DNA from: an uncultured Pseudomonas sp.
GTDB lineage: Bacteria; Pseudomonadota; Gammaproteobacteria; Pseudomonadales; Pseudomonadaceae
NCBI RefSeq assembly: GCF_946886105.1
Contig: NZ_CAMPHV010000011.1
Coordinates: 62,001 to 126,000 of the forward strand
Length of the DNA stretch: 64,000 bases
Direction: 5' to 3'
In this document: positions 45,177-52,570 of the stretch, in pieces
How positions within the stretch are numbered: the stretch's first letter is position 1
How the letters are laid out: every line of letters starts with the position of its first letter
Program-made: the position numbers and the translations under genes
Notes under the pieces: generated by a model
Database searches by the model: none
What the model was told of the DNA's origin: nothing
Seen by the model: only the letters and a program-made list of their open reading frames with translations

Positions 45177-46268
45177 ATGCAAACATCGACGCTGTATCTA
45201 GAGGCGAGTACCGGGGCGCTCACATGCAGTAAGGTTGCAGACATGCTTATGAACCAACCAACGCATGACGAAACATCGCACACCCATCTGCACTTGCTGG
45301 ACTGTTTTAAGCACGATGAAAAAAAGTGGGCGAAAAACTACGAGAACATGACGTTTTTCTACCAGGAACGGGTGTCGCCAGAGCAGCATATAGAGCGAAA
45401 AAGGCGGGAATGGGCTCCTGATGCTCATTTGTTTCCAAAGGCGGTGGCGTCAGGTATTACCTACACTGATGACGCCCACTATCGAGAACTGGCACAGTTC
45501 AGTCCTGTCGGCGTATATATGGATGAGCGTCGATTGGCGCAATCAGATAAATATAATAAAAGAACCGGGTTGCCGGAAATTTCGGCAGTACCTGAAATGC
45601 GAGGCAATGTATTTTATGTGCTACAAAAACCTGTAGGTGGTAAGGGACAGCCGCAGAAGTTTAGAATTCCTAACGCTGCCGTAGCGGCCATGCCACCCTA
45701 CAATAATAGTGCTTTATATATACAAGACGGTATCAGCGGAGCCAAGGTTGTCACCGGTACCGAGCTTCTTCGTGCTGCAACACCACGTATACCAGCGGAT
45801 CCTCCGCACTCAATGTTCCCGGATTCTGAAGCCATGGTTCTATATCTTACAGCAGCATTGTTGTCGGATGCCGGGGTGCGTGTTCTTAATACACTTAATG
45901 GTATGGCGCCTGGTAGTGGACTGACTGTTGGACTTTTTTCTAAAACCGCGGTAAGGGTTGTAAAGACATTAAAGAACTCTGAAAAAGTTCCGGATATTAT
46001 TGAGAGAAAGGCAGACGTGAGAGCTGGAACGCGGTCCGACTACCTGGGTAGTTTTACTTATGAAAGCAGCGCGATAGACCATGTAGTAGTTGCGATGAGC
46101 AAAGCGCCGGATTCATCTGTTACGGTGGTTACATATTATCCCTCACATGCCACAACTGGTGACACCATAAAAACACCAACCGCTGCTGATGAAGATGTTG
46201 AAGAACACGTTTTTGGGATACATCAAAAAGCAAGGCAATTGAATCCAGAGCCAGTTATTAGGTGGTAG
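45177..46268 (+). CDS. Uncharacterised protein of the T6SS cargo block
   Basis: A 363-residue protein I do not recognise. The ATG at 45177 is preferred because TTGGAG (45165-45170) is a well-spaced ribosome-binding site; the in-frame TTG at 45165 is part of that site. No signal peptide or clear membrane segment is seen. The N-terminal 50 residues are His/Thr-rich (HDETSHTHLHLLDCF). The region PDSEAMVLYLTAALLSDAGVRV with later SGLTVGLFSKTAVRVV and DHVVVAMSK looks like an alternating alpha/beta domain. A faint resemblance of that helix to deaminase helix 2 exists, but there is no HxE or CxxC, so I do not assert it. It is 40 bases after clpV and AT-richer than the T6SS genes, suggesting later acquisition. 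An effector or immunity role is inferred from context only. Confidence 0.65.
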   Translation: MQTSTLYLEASTGALTCSKVADMLMNQPTHDETSHTHLHLLDCFKHDEKKWAKNYENMTFFYQERVSPEQHIERKRREWAPDAHLFPKAVASGITYTDDAHYRELAQFSPVGVYMDERRLAQSDKYNKRTGLPEISAVPEMRGNVFYVLQKPVGGKGQPQKFRIPNAAVAAMPPYNNSALYIQDGISGAKVVTGTELLRAATPRIPADPPHSMFPDSEAMVLYLTAALLSDAGVRVLNTLNGMAPGSGLTVGLFSKTAVRVVKTLKNSEKVPDIIERKADVRAGTRSDYLGSFTYESSAIDHVVVAMSKAPDSSVTVVTYYPSHATTGDTIKTPTAADEDVEEHVFGIHQKARQLNPEPVIRW

Positions 46269-46366
46269 TACATTGTTAAATTAAAGAAAGCCTATGGCTC
46301 AATTTTAGACTTTAATTTGTAATGATATTTTTGCTGCGCATCTGGGGTTGCTGCGGGTAATAGAAG

Positions 46367-47284
46367 ATGGCCTATACAATAATGATTTGGAATACCCAGC
46401 ACTTTGACAACCAGAAGGGCACGGTGTCAGATGCCTACGCGGAGAAGAAGGATTTTCTTGAATACTATCTGTCGCAGAAGCAGGTCGATATTATCGCACT
46501 ATTCGAAACGGGCAAGACCGGGGAGGTGAACGAGAAATTAATCAATGACCTTTCCGCGAACTACACAGCTACTTCTACCCTAAAACAGGAAGGCGGCAAG
46601 AAAAAACATACGACGCTGGGTTCGATAATCTTTATTAAAAATTCCATTGCTCATGAATTCGAAGATGTCTCTGATCTGTACATTCTGTCATCCAGTGAAC
46701 AGCGGGCTCCTCTTATTATCCGACATAAAAAATCTGCTTATGGGTTTGCTTTCTATCATTCTAATTCTTCTTATCTTGCCTCTGGTAATATCGTCGATAC
46801 GATTGGATTTATTCAGGATAATTTGGAAAACTTGACGCTCAAGGAGCTACTGTTTTTCGGAGGGGATATGAATGTTCCAGCACAAAGCTCTTATGAAGAA
46901 ATAAAAGGTCTTAAGCGACTGGCGCCAAGCGATCCTGGTTATACACATGTAAGTATCACCAATGAAACACTTGGCTTGGCTGCCATAGAACTAAAGTCGC
47001 AGCAAGAGTTTGGGAATTATGTTGGCAAGAAACCTTTCGATTATTTGAATGAATATAAATATAACCAGGGTGTTGAAGATTGCGTATTGCAGGAAACGTT
47101 GAGGTTGTTGGATTACGCATATGTAGGCTATGCAAATTACTGGTCAGCTCGTTGCGATGGCTCTATTCAGAAAAAATTAAATAATGATTATGAGACTACT
47201 GATATAGCCCGCATTTGTCTTGGTAAGAAAATTCGTAGTGATCATTTTCCAGTGCTTTTCACTTTTGCTGCTTCATTCAATTAG
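46367..47284 (+). CDS. EEP-superfamily (DNase I-like) nuclease/phosphatase, candidate T6SS effector
   Basis: The 305-residue protein carries all core motifs of the endonuclease/exonuclease/phosphatase fold. They are WNTQHF with N9, IIALFETG with metal-binding E47, FYHSNSS with a candidate catalytic His131, GDMN with D167 and N169, and RSDHFPVLF with D292 and H293. The family cuts DNA or RNA, or removes phosphates from lipids or nucleotides; which one cannot be told here. There is no signal peptide, so it would have to be delivered by the T6SS or act in the cell that makes it. Base composition is low (23 of 60 bases G or C in 46801-46860, against 45 of 60 in 44401-44460 within clpV). The 98-bp gap before it is AT-rich with no gene. 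It is the second of four cargo genes before vgrG. Confidence 0.8.
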   Translation: MAYTIMIWNTQHFDNQKGTVSDAYAEKKDFLEYYLSQKQVDIIALFETGKTGEVNEKLINDLSANYTATSTLKQEGGKKKHTTLGSIIFIKNSIAHEFEDVSDLYILSSSEQRAPLIIRHKKSAYGFAFYHSNSSYLASGNIVDTIGFIQDNLENLTLKELLFFGGDMNVPAQSSYEEIKGLKRLAPSDPGYTHVSITNETLGLAAIELKSQQEFGNYVGKKPFDYLNEYKYNQGVEDCVLQETLRLLDYAYVGYANYWSARCDGSIQKKLNNDYETTDIARICLGKKIRSDHFPVLFTFAASFN

Positions 47285-47318
47285 AAGAATTTTGTCTACT
47301 TAAAAAATAGAGAGAGCT

Positions 47319-47921
47319 ATGATTACCCAAGCGACGTACCATGAAGTGACTGCTAATACTCGGTGGATGATCAATTGCATCCGTAATGCAAAAAATGTAG
47401 ACCTGTCGAATGTATTGGTATTCATTGCCCCTACGGCAGGAATATCCGCCTTGCGTGGCGGCAATCCGGCTATTTATGTGCGCAGTAATCAGATGCAGAT
47501 TGCCGTCAGCAATTGGCAGCGGGAAATGCAGGAATATGCACAGGGCCATGCGAACGAGCATATTCCGCATGGCCGAATCAATAAGGGAACTTGCATTATT
47601 GCTAGCGAAAGCATTTTCACCTGGCCGCTATCTCGTCGCTGTGGAGTTTTATGGCATGAGTACGGGCATGCCTATAACGAGAAAGTCGGCAGGCCTAACA
47701 CGGAACAGAATGCCTATTTATTTGAAGTAGAAATGTTTGATTATGCTTCCACCACCAACGTATTTCGCGATAACGGTATTGGCGTTGGCGAAGTATTGGA
47801 TTATCTGAATTGGCGTCAGCCCTATTTCGACAGCGGTATTACCCCGCAATTGACGCAGCTTCTGGGAGGTCTGCGAGCGAAACTGAATGTGATGTCGCGG
47901 CATAATTTTATGGCGGTTTGA
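47319..47921 (+). CDS. HEYGH zincin-type metallopeptidase-like protein, candidate T6SS effector
   Basis: A 200-residue protein with a HExxH zinc motif, LWHEYGHAYN, at residues 113-117 (H113, E114, H117). A possible third ligand is E136, 19 residues downstream, in NAYLFEVEMFDY; that spacing fits gluzincins. The N-terminal part (ATYHEVTANTRWMINCIRNAK, then VLVFIAPTAGISALRGG) is unassigned. No signal peptide is visible. Base composition is intermediate to low. It lies 34 bases after the EEP gene and 34 before the deaminase-like gene, so all are probably on one transcript. Cleavage of a target-cell protein or of peptidoglycan peptides is possible; substrate is unknown. Confidence 0.7.
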   Translation: MITQATYHEVTANTRWMINCIRNAKNVDLSNVLVFIAPTAGISALRGGNPAIYVRSNQMQIAVSNWQREMQEYAQGHANEHIPHGRINKGTCIIASESIFTWPLSRRCGVLWHEYGHAYNEKVGRPNTEQNAYLFEVEMFDYASTTNVFRDNGIGVGEVLDYLNWRQPYFDSGITPQLTQLLGGLRAKLNVMSRHNFMAV

Positions 47922-47955
47922 AGAACGGTCAAAGTAAGCCTCGTAGGAAATCAGC

Positions 47956-48891
47956 ATGCCCGTACCTCTCTATACCGCCGAAGACCTCGCCGTGTTTTCC
48001 ACCATCATTGCGCGGGCGGCGTGTATGCGGGGCTGGGATGCCGATCTTGGTCAGGGTGCGCCGACTGCGATTCAGGAAGTGCAGTGCATGCAACTCGGTG
48101 ATGCGCTTTATTTCGCTGGCAACGGTATCGAACATATGGCCATTGCCAGTTACTTCCGGGCATTTGGCGTCTCCGATCACACCAGCTTGATCAATTGCCT
48201 GAAATACAGCCATTGGCTGCTGTCGACGCCTGCCCACCAACGCAGTGCGGTGGTGGGGCGTGCCTTCGCCGGCGGTTATAGCCCGCAGGAAACCGCGACC
48301 CTGAACTACGCGGCGGCCAGCCTTGTTGCGCATATCCCCGCATTGAGCGCCCAGGAGATTACCGACGCGCGGGCGCTGGTCACCACCGCCGCGCTGCCCG
48401 CGGCACCTGTACGCGGCTTGGCCTGGTGTTTGCGCAAGTTCGCCGGAGCGGCGGCGATCGCTGGCCTGAATCGGCCGGCGGCAACCCTGTTCAATTACCC
48501 GGTCAACTACAACGGACTACACGAAATCAATCTGCTCAACGACTCCACCAATGTGCATGCGGAGCTCAAACTGCTGCGCCTGTTGACCTATACCCGCACG
48601 CAAAATTTGCTGCATGGGACTGCCAGCGATGCGCGAGTCGGTGGATTGAAAAGAACCTGCGCCTTCTGTGCTGCCTGGATCAATCGTTTCCGACCCTGGA
48701 TCGGGCTGCAGTACCGGGTAACGCTCACCCTGCCGGCCAACGATACCCGCGCCATGGGCGGCGGTGCGGGAGATCGCCCGTCCGGGGTGGGCGAAGCGGG
48801 GTTTGGCAATTACGTGCAAGCATTGTTCAATGGCGGCGCCAACAGCCTATGTGTGGATGTGGCCGCCCATAGCAATGATGCGGAGTGGTAA
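47956..48891 (+). CDS. Cytidine-deaminase-fold toxin-like protein, candidate T6SS effector
   Basis: A 311-residue protein. Its C-terminal third has the zinc signature of the nucleic-acid deaminase superfamily: NVHAELKLLRLL with H201-A-E203, and KRTCAFCAAW with C235 and C238. H201, C235 and C238 would bind zinc and E203 would act as the proton shuttle. Deaminases with this layout are known polymorphic toxins that change cytosine or adenine in DNA, RNA or nucleotides. Residues 1-190 form a mostly helical region with no recognised motif and could be a delivery or adaptor domain. It is immediately upstream (3 bases) of vgrG and GC-richer than the three genes before it. No neighbouring immunity gene is obvious; the YwqK-like gene after vgrG is the best candidate. 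Confidence 0.72.
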   Translation: MPVPLYTAEDLAVFSTIIARAACMRGWDADLGQGAPTAIQEVQCMQLGDALYFAGNGIEHMAIASYFRAFGVSDHTSLINCLKYSHWLLSTPAHQRSAVVGRAFAGGYSPQETATLNYAAASLVAHIPALSAQEITDARALVTTAALPAAPVRGLAWCLRKFAGAAAIAGLNRPAATLFNYPVNYNGLHEINLLNDSTNVHAELKLLRLLTYTRTQNLLHGTASDARVGGLKRTCAFCAAWINRFRPWIGLQYRVTLTLPANDTRAMGGGAGDRPSGVGEAGFGNYVQALFNGGANSLCVDVAAHSNDAEW

Positions 48892-48894
48892 TGC

Positions 48895-50901
48895 ATGACC
48901 CGCCCCACCGATACCACCACCAGCCTGTCCCTTACCGCCACGGCGTTGGCCGATCTCTACCCGGAGCACCTGTCCGGCGAGGAAGCGTTGAACAGCCTCG
49001 GCAGCCTGAATCTGTACGGTTACAGCGCCACGGCCTTGACCATGGCCGATGCGGTGGCGTCGCACCTGACCGCGACCCTGCACAACGATGCGATGCAGCG
49101 CCCGTTGGATGCGCTCTGTGCGGAGATCCGTCAGTTGCCCGGCGACGCTACGGCCGAGCGCTATAACCTGCTGTTGCGGCCCTGGCTGTGGTGGCTGACC
49201 CTGGCCAGCAATAACCGGGTGTTCCAGAACCTGGCGACCAGCGACATCGTCACCAGCATCTTCGACGAGCACGGTTTCAGCGATTACGAACTGCAGCTGA
49301 CCGGCAGCTACACGCCGCGTGAGTATTGCGTGCAGTACGGCGAGACGGACTTCGCCTTCGTCTCGCGGCTGCTCGAGGAAGAGGGCATTTTCTGGTTCTT
49401 CACCCATGCCGACGGCGCCCACACCCTGGTGCTGGGCGACAGCAACGATGCCTTTCCGCCCTGCCCGAACGCCACCACCATCCAGTATTTCGGTCAGCAG
49501 ATGGGCGAGCGCGAGCTGCATGGCATCCGCTCGGGGCAGATCTGTCGGCAGGCGGTGTCCGGCGTTTACCGCGCCACCGATTACGAGTTCACCACGCCGA
49601 CCACCTCGCTCTACGGTCAGGCCGAGGCGGTCGCCGGGCCGTTGTCGGTCTACGAACATCCCGGCGGCTACACCGCCAAGGCGCGCGGCGATGCTCTGGG
49701 CACGATGCGGGTGAATGCGCTGCGCAGCCAGGAAAGCCGTTTTATCGGCGAGAGCGATTGCCGCTGGTTGGTGCCGGGGCACAGCTTCACCCTGAGCGGC
49801 CACGAGGACGACACCGCGAATATCGAGTGGGTGGTGACCCAGGTCAGCCATGAAGCTGGCCACGAACATTACCGCAACCGCTTCGAGGCGATTCCCAAGA
49901 GCACCAGTTACCGGCCGCCGCGCACCACGCCCAAACCGCGTATGCACACCCAGACCGCCATCGTGGTCGGCAAGGCCGGCGAGGAAATCTGGACCGACGA
50001 ATACGGGCGGATCAAGATTCAGTTCCCCTGGGACCGCGACGGTGCCAACGACGAGACCAGCTCCTGCTGGGTGCGCGTGGTGCTGCCCTGGAGCGGCAAG
50101 GGCTTCGGCATGCAGTTCATCCCGCGCATCGGCCAGGAGGTGATAGTCACCTTTATCGACGGCGACCCGGACCGGCCGCTGGTCACCGGCTGCGTGTACA
50201 ACGGCGACAATGCATTGCCTTACGCACTGCCGGCGAATCAGACCCAATCGGGGATCAAGACCAATTCCAGCAAGGGCGGCGGCGGTTTCAACGAGTTGCG
50301 TTTCGAGGACAAGAAGGACAGCGAGGAGGTGTTCCTGCAGGCGCAGAAGGACTTCAAGATCAACGTGCTCAACGACACCACCGCCACCGTCGGCCACGAC
50401 GAGACGCTGACGGTGCAGAACGCGCGCACCCGCACGGTCAAGGATGGCGACGAGACCGTCACCCTGGAGAAGGGCAAGCGTACGGTGACCATCCAGACCG
50501 GCAGCGACACCCTCGACGTGAAGGACACGCGCACCCTCAAGGTCGGCGGCGACCAGACCCACAGCACCGGCGGCAACTACGAGCACAAGGTCACCGGCAA
50601 TTATGAGCTGACCGTGAACGGCAACCTGACCATCAAGGTCAGCGGCACCCTGACCCTGCAAAGCGGCGGCGATTTCACCGCCAAGAGCGATGCCAATCTC
50701 ACCGCCCAGGCCGGTACCGCATTGACCAACAAGGCCGGCACCGCACTCACCAACCAGGCCGGCACCACCCTGGACAACAAGGCGGGCACCACCCTGACCA
50801 ACGACGGCGGTGTCAGCCTGATCAACAAGGCCAGCGCCGAGCAGACGGTGGACGGCGGCGGCATGCTGACCATCAAGGGTGGCCTGGTGCAGGTGAATTG
50901 A
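48895..50901 (+). CDS. vgrG: T6SS spike protein VgrG (TssI)
   Basis: VgrG trimers form the puncturing spike on the Hcp tube. The 668-residue protein has the gp27-like part (SNNRVFQNLATSDIVTSIFDEHGFSDYELQL and YCVQYGETDFAFVSRLLEEEGIFWFF) and the OB-like gp5 domain (GEEIWTDEYGRIKIQFPWDRDG and SCWVRVVLPWSGKGFGMQFIPRIGQEVIV). A beta-helical needle follows with many T/V/D repeats. Near the C-terminus, about 50710-50829 encodes five 8-residue repeats of the type AGTALTNK. No effector domain is fused, so cargo likely binds non-covalently. The start is the ATG at 48895, 3 bases after the deaminase-like gene. Confidence 0.95.
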   Translation: MTRPTDTTTSLSLTATALADLYPEHLSGEEALNSLGSLNLYGYSATALTMADAVASHLTATLHNDAMQRPLDALCAEIRQLPGDATAERYNLLLRPWLWWLTLASNNRVFQNLATSDIVTSIFDEHGFSDYELQLTGSYTPREYCVQYGETDFAFVSRLLEEEGIFWFFTHADGAHTLVLGDSNDAFPPCPNATTIQYFGQQMGERELHGIRSGQICRQAVSGVYRATDYEFTTPTTSLYGQAEAVAGPLSVYEHPGGYTAKARGDALGTMRVNALRSQESRFIGESDCRWLVPGHSFTLSGHEDDTANIEWVVTQVSHEAGHEHYRNRFEAIPKSTSYRPPRTTPKPRMHTQTAIVVGKAGEEIWTDEYGRIKIQFPWDRDGANDETSSCWVRVVLPWSGKGFGMQFIPRIGQEVIVTFIDGDPDRPLVTGCVYNGDNALPYALPANQTQSGIKTNSSKGGGGFNELRFEDKKDSEEVFLQAQKDFKINVLNDTTATVGHDETLTVQNARTRTVKDGDETVTLEKGKRTVTIQTGSDTLDVKDTRTLKVGGDQTHSTGGNYEHKVTGNYELTVNGNLTIKVSGTLTLQSGGDFTAKSDANLTAQAGTALTNKAGTALTNQAGTTLDNKAGTTLTNDGGVSLINKASAEQTVDGGGMLTIKGGLVQVN

Positions 50902-50926
50902 TGATCAGCCAACAGCGGGGGTTGAC

Positions 50927-51475
50927 ATGAGCGGCGCCAACGGCACCTTCAACCTCTACCGTGGCGATCGCCAGCTGCGCGGCGCGCTGCAGGACGGCAA
51001 TCTGAACGGACCGCTGCGCGTCGACGAGGAGGGCCGGCCGCAGGCCAGCCTGAGCTATCGCCAAGGCGTGCTGCACGGGCCTTTCGCGCTGCTCTACCCC
51101 AACGGCAAGCCGATGGCGCGGATGAACTACGAGAACGGCAAGCTGCACGGCCCGGCGACCTACTACGCGCCGCAGGGCTGGGTGCAGCGCCAGGCCAATT
51201 ACCGCGCGGGGTTGCTGCACGGCGAGGTCAAAACCTTTTTCGCCGACGGCACCCTGGCTGAGCTGCAGCGCTACCACGCCGGCGAATTGCACGGCCTGCA
51301 ACAGCGCTTCCACCCGGACGCGAAGCTGTCCTGGCGGCAGTTGTTCCAGCAGGGCCAGGTCGCCGAGGCCGAGCAGCGCTTCAGCAAGGACGGCCGGCCG
51401 CTGGACGACGAGGGCAAGCCGATTTCGCGCCTGGCCTGGTGGTGGCGCCGGCTGACTCAGGCGCCGGAGGCGTAG
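50927..51475 (+). CDS. MORN / YwqK-like repeat protein, possible immunity or adaptor
   Basis: A 182-residue protein made of MORN_2-type repeats: NGPLRVDEEGRPQASLSYRQG, HGPFALLYPNGKPMARMNYENG, HGPATYYAPQG, HGEVKTFFADGTLAELQRYHAG. The repeat unit ends in G-x-L-H-G. In Bacillus, the YwqK protein of this family is described as antitoxin to the YwqJ deaminase-type toxin. Here a deaminase-like gene lies one gene upstream, so an immunity role is a reasonable inference. Adaptor or structural functions are also possible. It starts 25 bases after vgrG and has no signal peptide, so would act in the cytoplasm. Confidence 0.8.
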   Translation: MSGANGTFNLYRGDRQLRGALQDGNLNGPLRVDEEGRPQASLSYRQGVLHGPFALLYPNGKPMARMNYENGKLHGPATYYAPQGWVQRQANYRAGLLHGEVKTFFADGTLAELQRYHAGELHGLQQRFHPDAKLSWRQLFQQGQVAEAEQRFSKDGRPLDDEGKPISRLAWWWRRLTQAPEA

Positions 51476-51511
51476 CGGCTGGCTTCGGTGGATTTAGTGG
51501 ATGCATCCGGC

Positions 51512-51904
51512 CTACGGAATCAGCATCTGCACCTGGCCCGGGTAGGTGATGGTGATCACCCCGGCGTAGCTGCACATCAGCGTGCAGTTGGCGTCCAGCG
51601 CCGGCATCTTACCGATCAGCACCGTGGGCGCGCCGGGTATCCAGGGGCTGGCGGTGGCGGGGATGCAGGGCATCGGCGTCAACACGCCGAGCGCCGCCGC
51701 GGTGGCCGCCGCCACGGTCGGGTTGGCCGGGCTCTGGCACATGCCGAACGTGGGAATGTTGACCAGCGGAATGTAATCCATGATGTTCGCCGCCGGCATG
51801 CTGGCCGTCATGGTGCAGTTGGTCGGCAACACGGTGAGCACTGCCGGGGCGACGCCGAAGCTGCAGCTCATGGTGGCGCCCGAGCAGACTTGCGGACTAC
51901 CCAT
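51512..51904 (-). CDS. PAAR-like protein (DUF4280), T6SS spike tip
   Basis: DUF4280 proteins are PAAR-like and are expected to cap VgrG. The 130-residue product starts MGSPQVCSGATMSCSFGVAPAVL at ATG 51904, with AGGAG about 6 bases upstream. It is Cys- and Pro-rich (seven Cys), with the typical KMPALDANCTLMCSYAGVITITYPGQ ending. No effector domain is attached. It converges on the YwqK-like gene with a 36-bp gap, so it has its own promoter, and a MITE-like repeat lies 28 bp upstream of its start. Confidence 0.85.
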   Translation of the reverse strand: MGSPQVCSGATMSCSFGVAPAVLTVLPTNCTMTASMPAANIMDYIPLVNIPTFGMCQSPANPTVAAATAAALGVLTPMPCIPATASPWIPGAPTVLIGKMPALDANCTLMCSYAGVITITYPGQVQMLIP

Positions 51905-51932
51905 GCATATCTCCTGTGTTGGTATACAAGTG

Positions 51933-52079
51933 CTAGCAAACCGTTGAAAAACTACCTGCGTTGCCATCGCTGCGTTAAAAACAGGCTCGAATGCTCATTT
52001 ACAGCTCGTAAACTGCGCGTTCTCGCCTGTTATTACCTTGCGCTGGCTGCCTCGCCGACGTTTTTCAACGACCTGCTAG
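51933..52079. repeat. MITE-like inverted-repeat element, copy 1
   Basis: A 147-bp element bounded by imperfect 19-bp inverted repeats (CTAGCAAACCGTTGAAAAA on the left; the right end is its complement at 16 of 19 positions). Copy 2 at 59087 shares the ends and most of the interior. There is a smaller internal inverted repeat (AACAGGC...GCCTGTT). No reading frame is present. It is non-autonomous and sits between the DUF4280 gene and the bufferin operon. Confidence 0.85.
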
Positions 52080-52258
52080 AGCCTAGCAGGCCAAGGCCGT
52101 CGCGCCAAAACCGGCGGTTTCGCGGCGTGCTATTCGTCTGTCGGCGAAATTATTTTCCAGGCGCCTGTAACAGCGCTGCGCTTCGTCGCTCTAGTTGAAT
52201 GCCGGCACGCAAAACAACCTATTCGACCGGCTCAATCAGACTACCGAGGAATATTCCC
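52080..52258. other. Leader region of the bufferin operon
   Basis: Together with the MITE-like element this completes a gene-free stretch from 51905 to 52258. The plus strand has TGTAAC at 52166-52171, a hexamer like the -35 of some ECF-sigma promoters, but I could not find a convincing -10 at the right spacing. No gene is seen. An ECF-controlled start would fit what is known of bufferin operons in other bacteria. Confidence 0.3.
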
Positions 52259-52513
52259 ATGACTACCAAGACCACCGCTGCAGGCGCTGCCATCGCTTTT
52301 GCCGCTGCTTCCCTGTTCGCTGGCCTGACCGGCACTGTCGCGGTCGCCGAAGAAGCCAAGGTACATTGCTACGGCGTGACCTCGTGCAAAGGCCAGAACG
52401 ATTGCAAAACCGCGGAAAACGCCTGCAAAGGCCAAGGCGCCTGCAAAGGCCATGGCTTCAAGTCGATGACCCTGGCCGAATGCAACGCCGCCAAAGGCAC
52501 GGTCGGCGAGTAA
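52259..52513 (+). CDS. Bufferin-like precursor peptide (DUF2282 family)
   Basis: An 84-residue exported peptide. Residues 1-30 are a signal peptide (AIAFAAASLFAGLTGTVAVAEE), and the mature part has six Cys in VHCYGVTSCKGQNDCK, ENACKGQGACKG and LAECNAAKG. Such Cys-rich precursors next to DUF692 and DUF2063 genes are the bufferin or BufA class, in which the DUF692 enzyme modifies cysteines to make copper-binding peptides. The ATG at 52259 with GAGGAA upstream is chosen because it starts the signal peptide. Metal preference here is not shown by sequence. Confidence 0.85.
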   Translation: MTTKTTAAGAAIAFAAASLFAGLTGTVAVAEEAKVHCYGVTSCKGQNDCKTAENACKGQGACKGHGFKSMTLAECNAAKGTVGE

Positions 52514-52570
52514 TCGAACCGGGGCGGCCGCGCCGTGCGGCTGCCCCGCATCGCCAACGAGGAGCCGAGT

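Noticed and set aside
51488..52198. 236-codon plus-strand frame over the DUF4280 gene
   Set aside because: The minus strand has the DUF4280 motifs and a good ribosome-binding site; the plus frame runs into the MITE-like element and has no motif.
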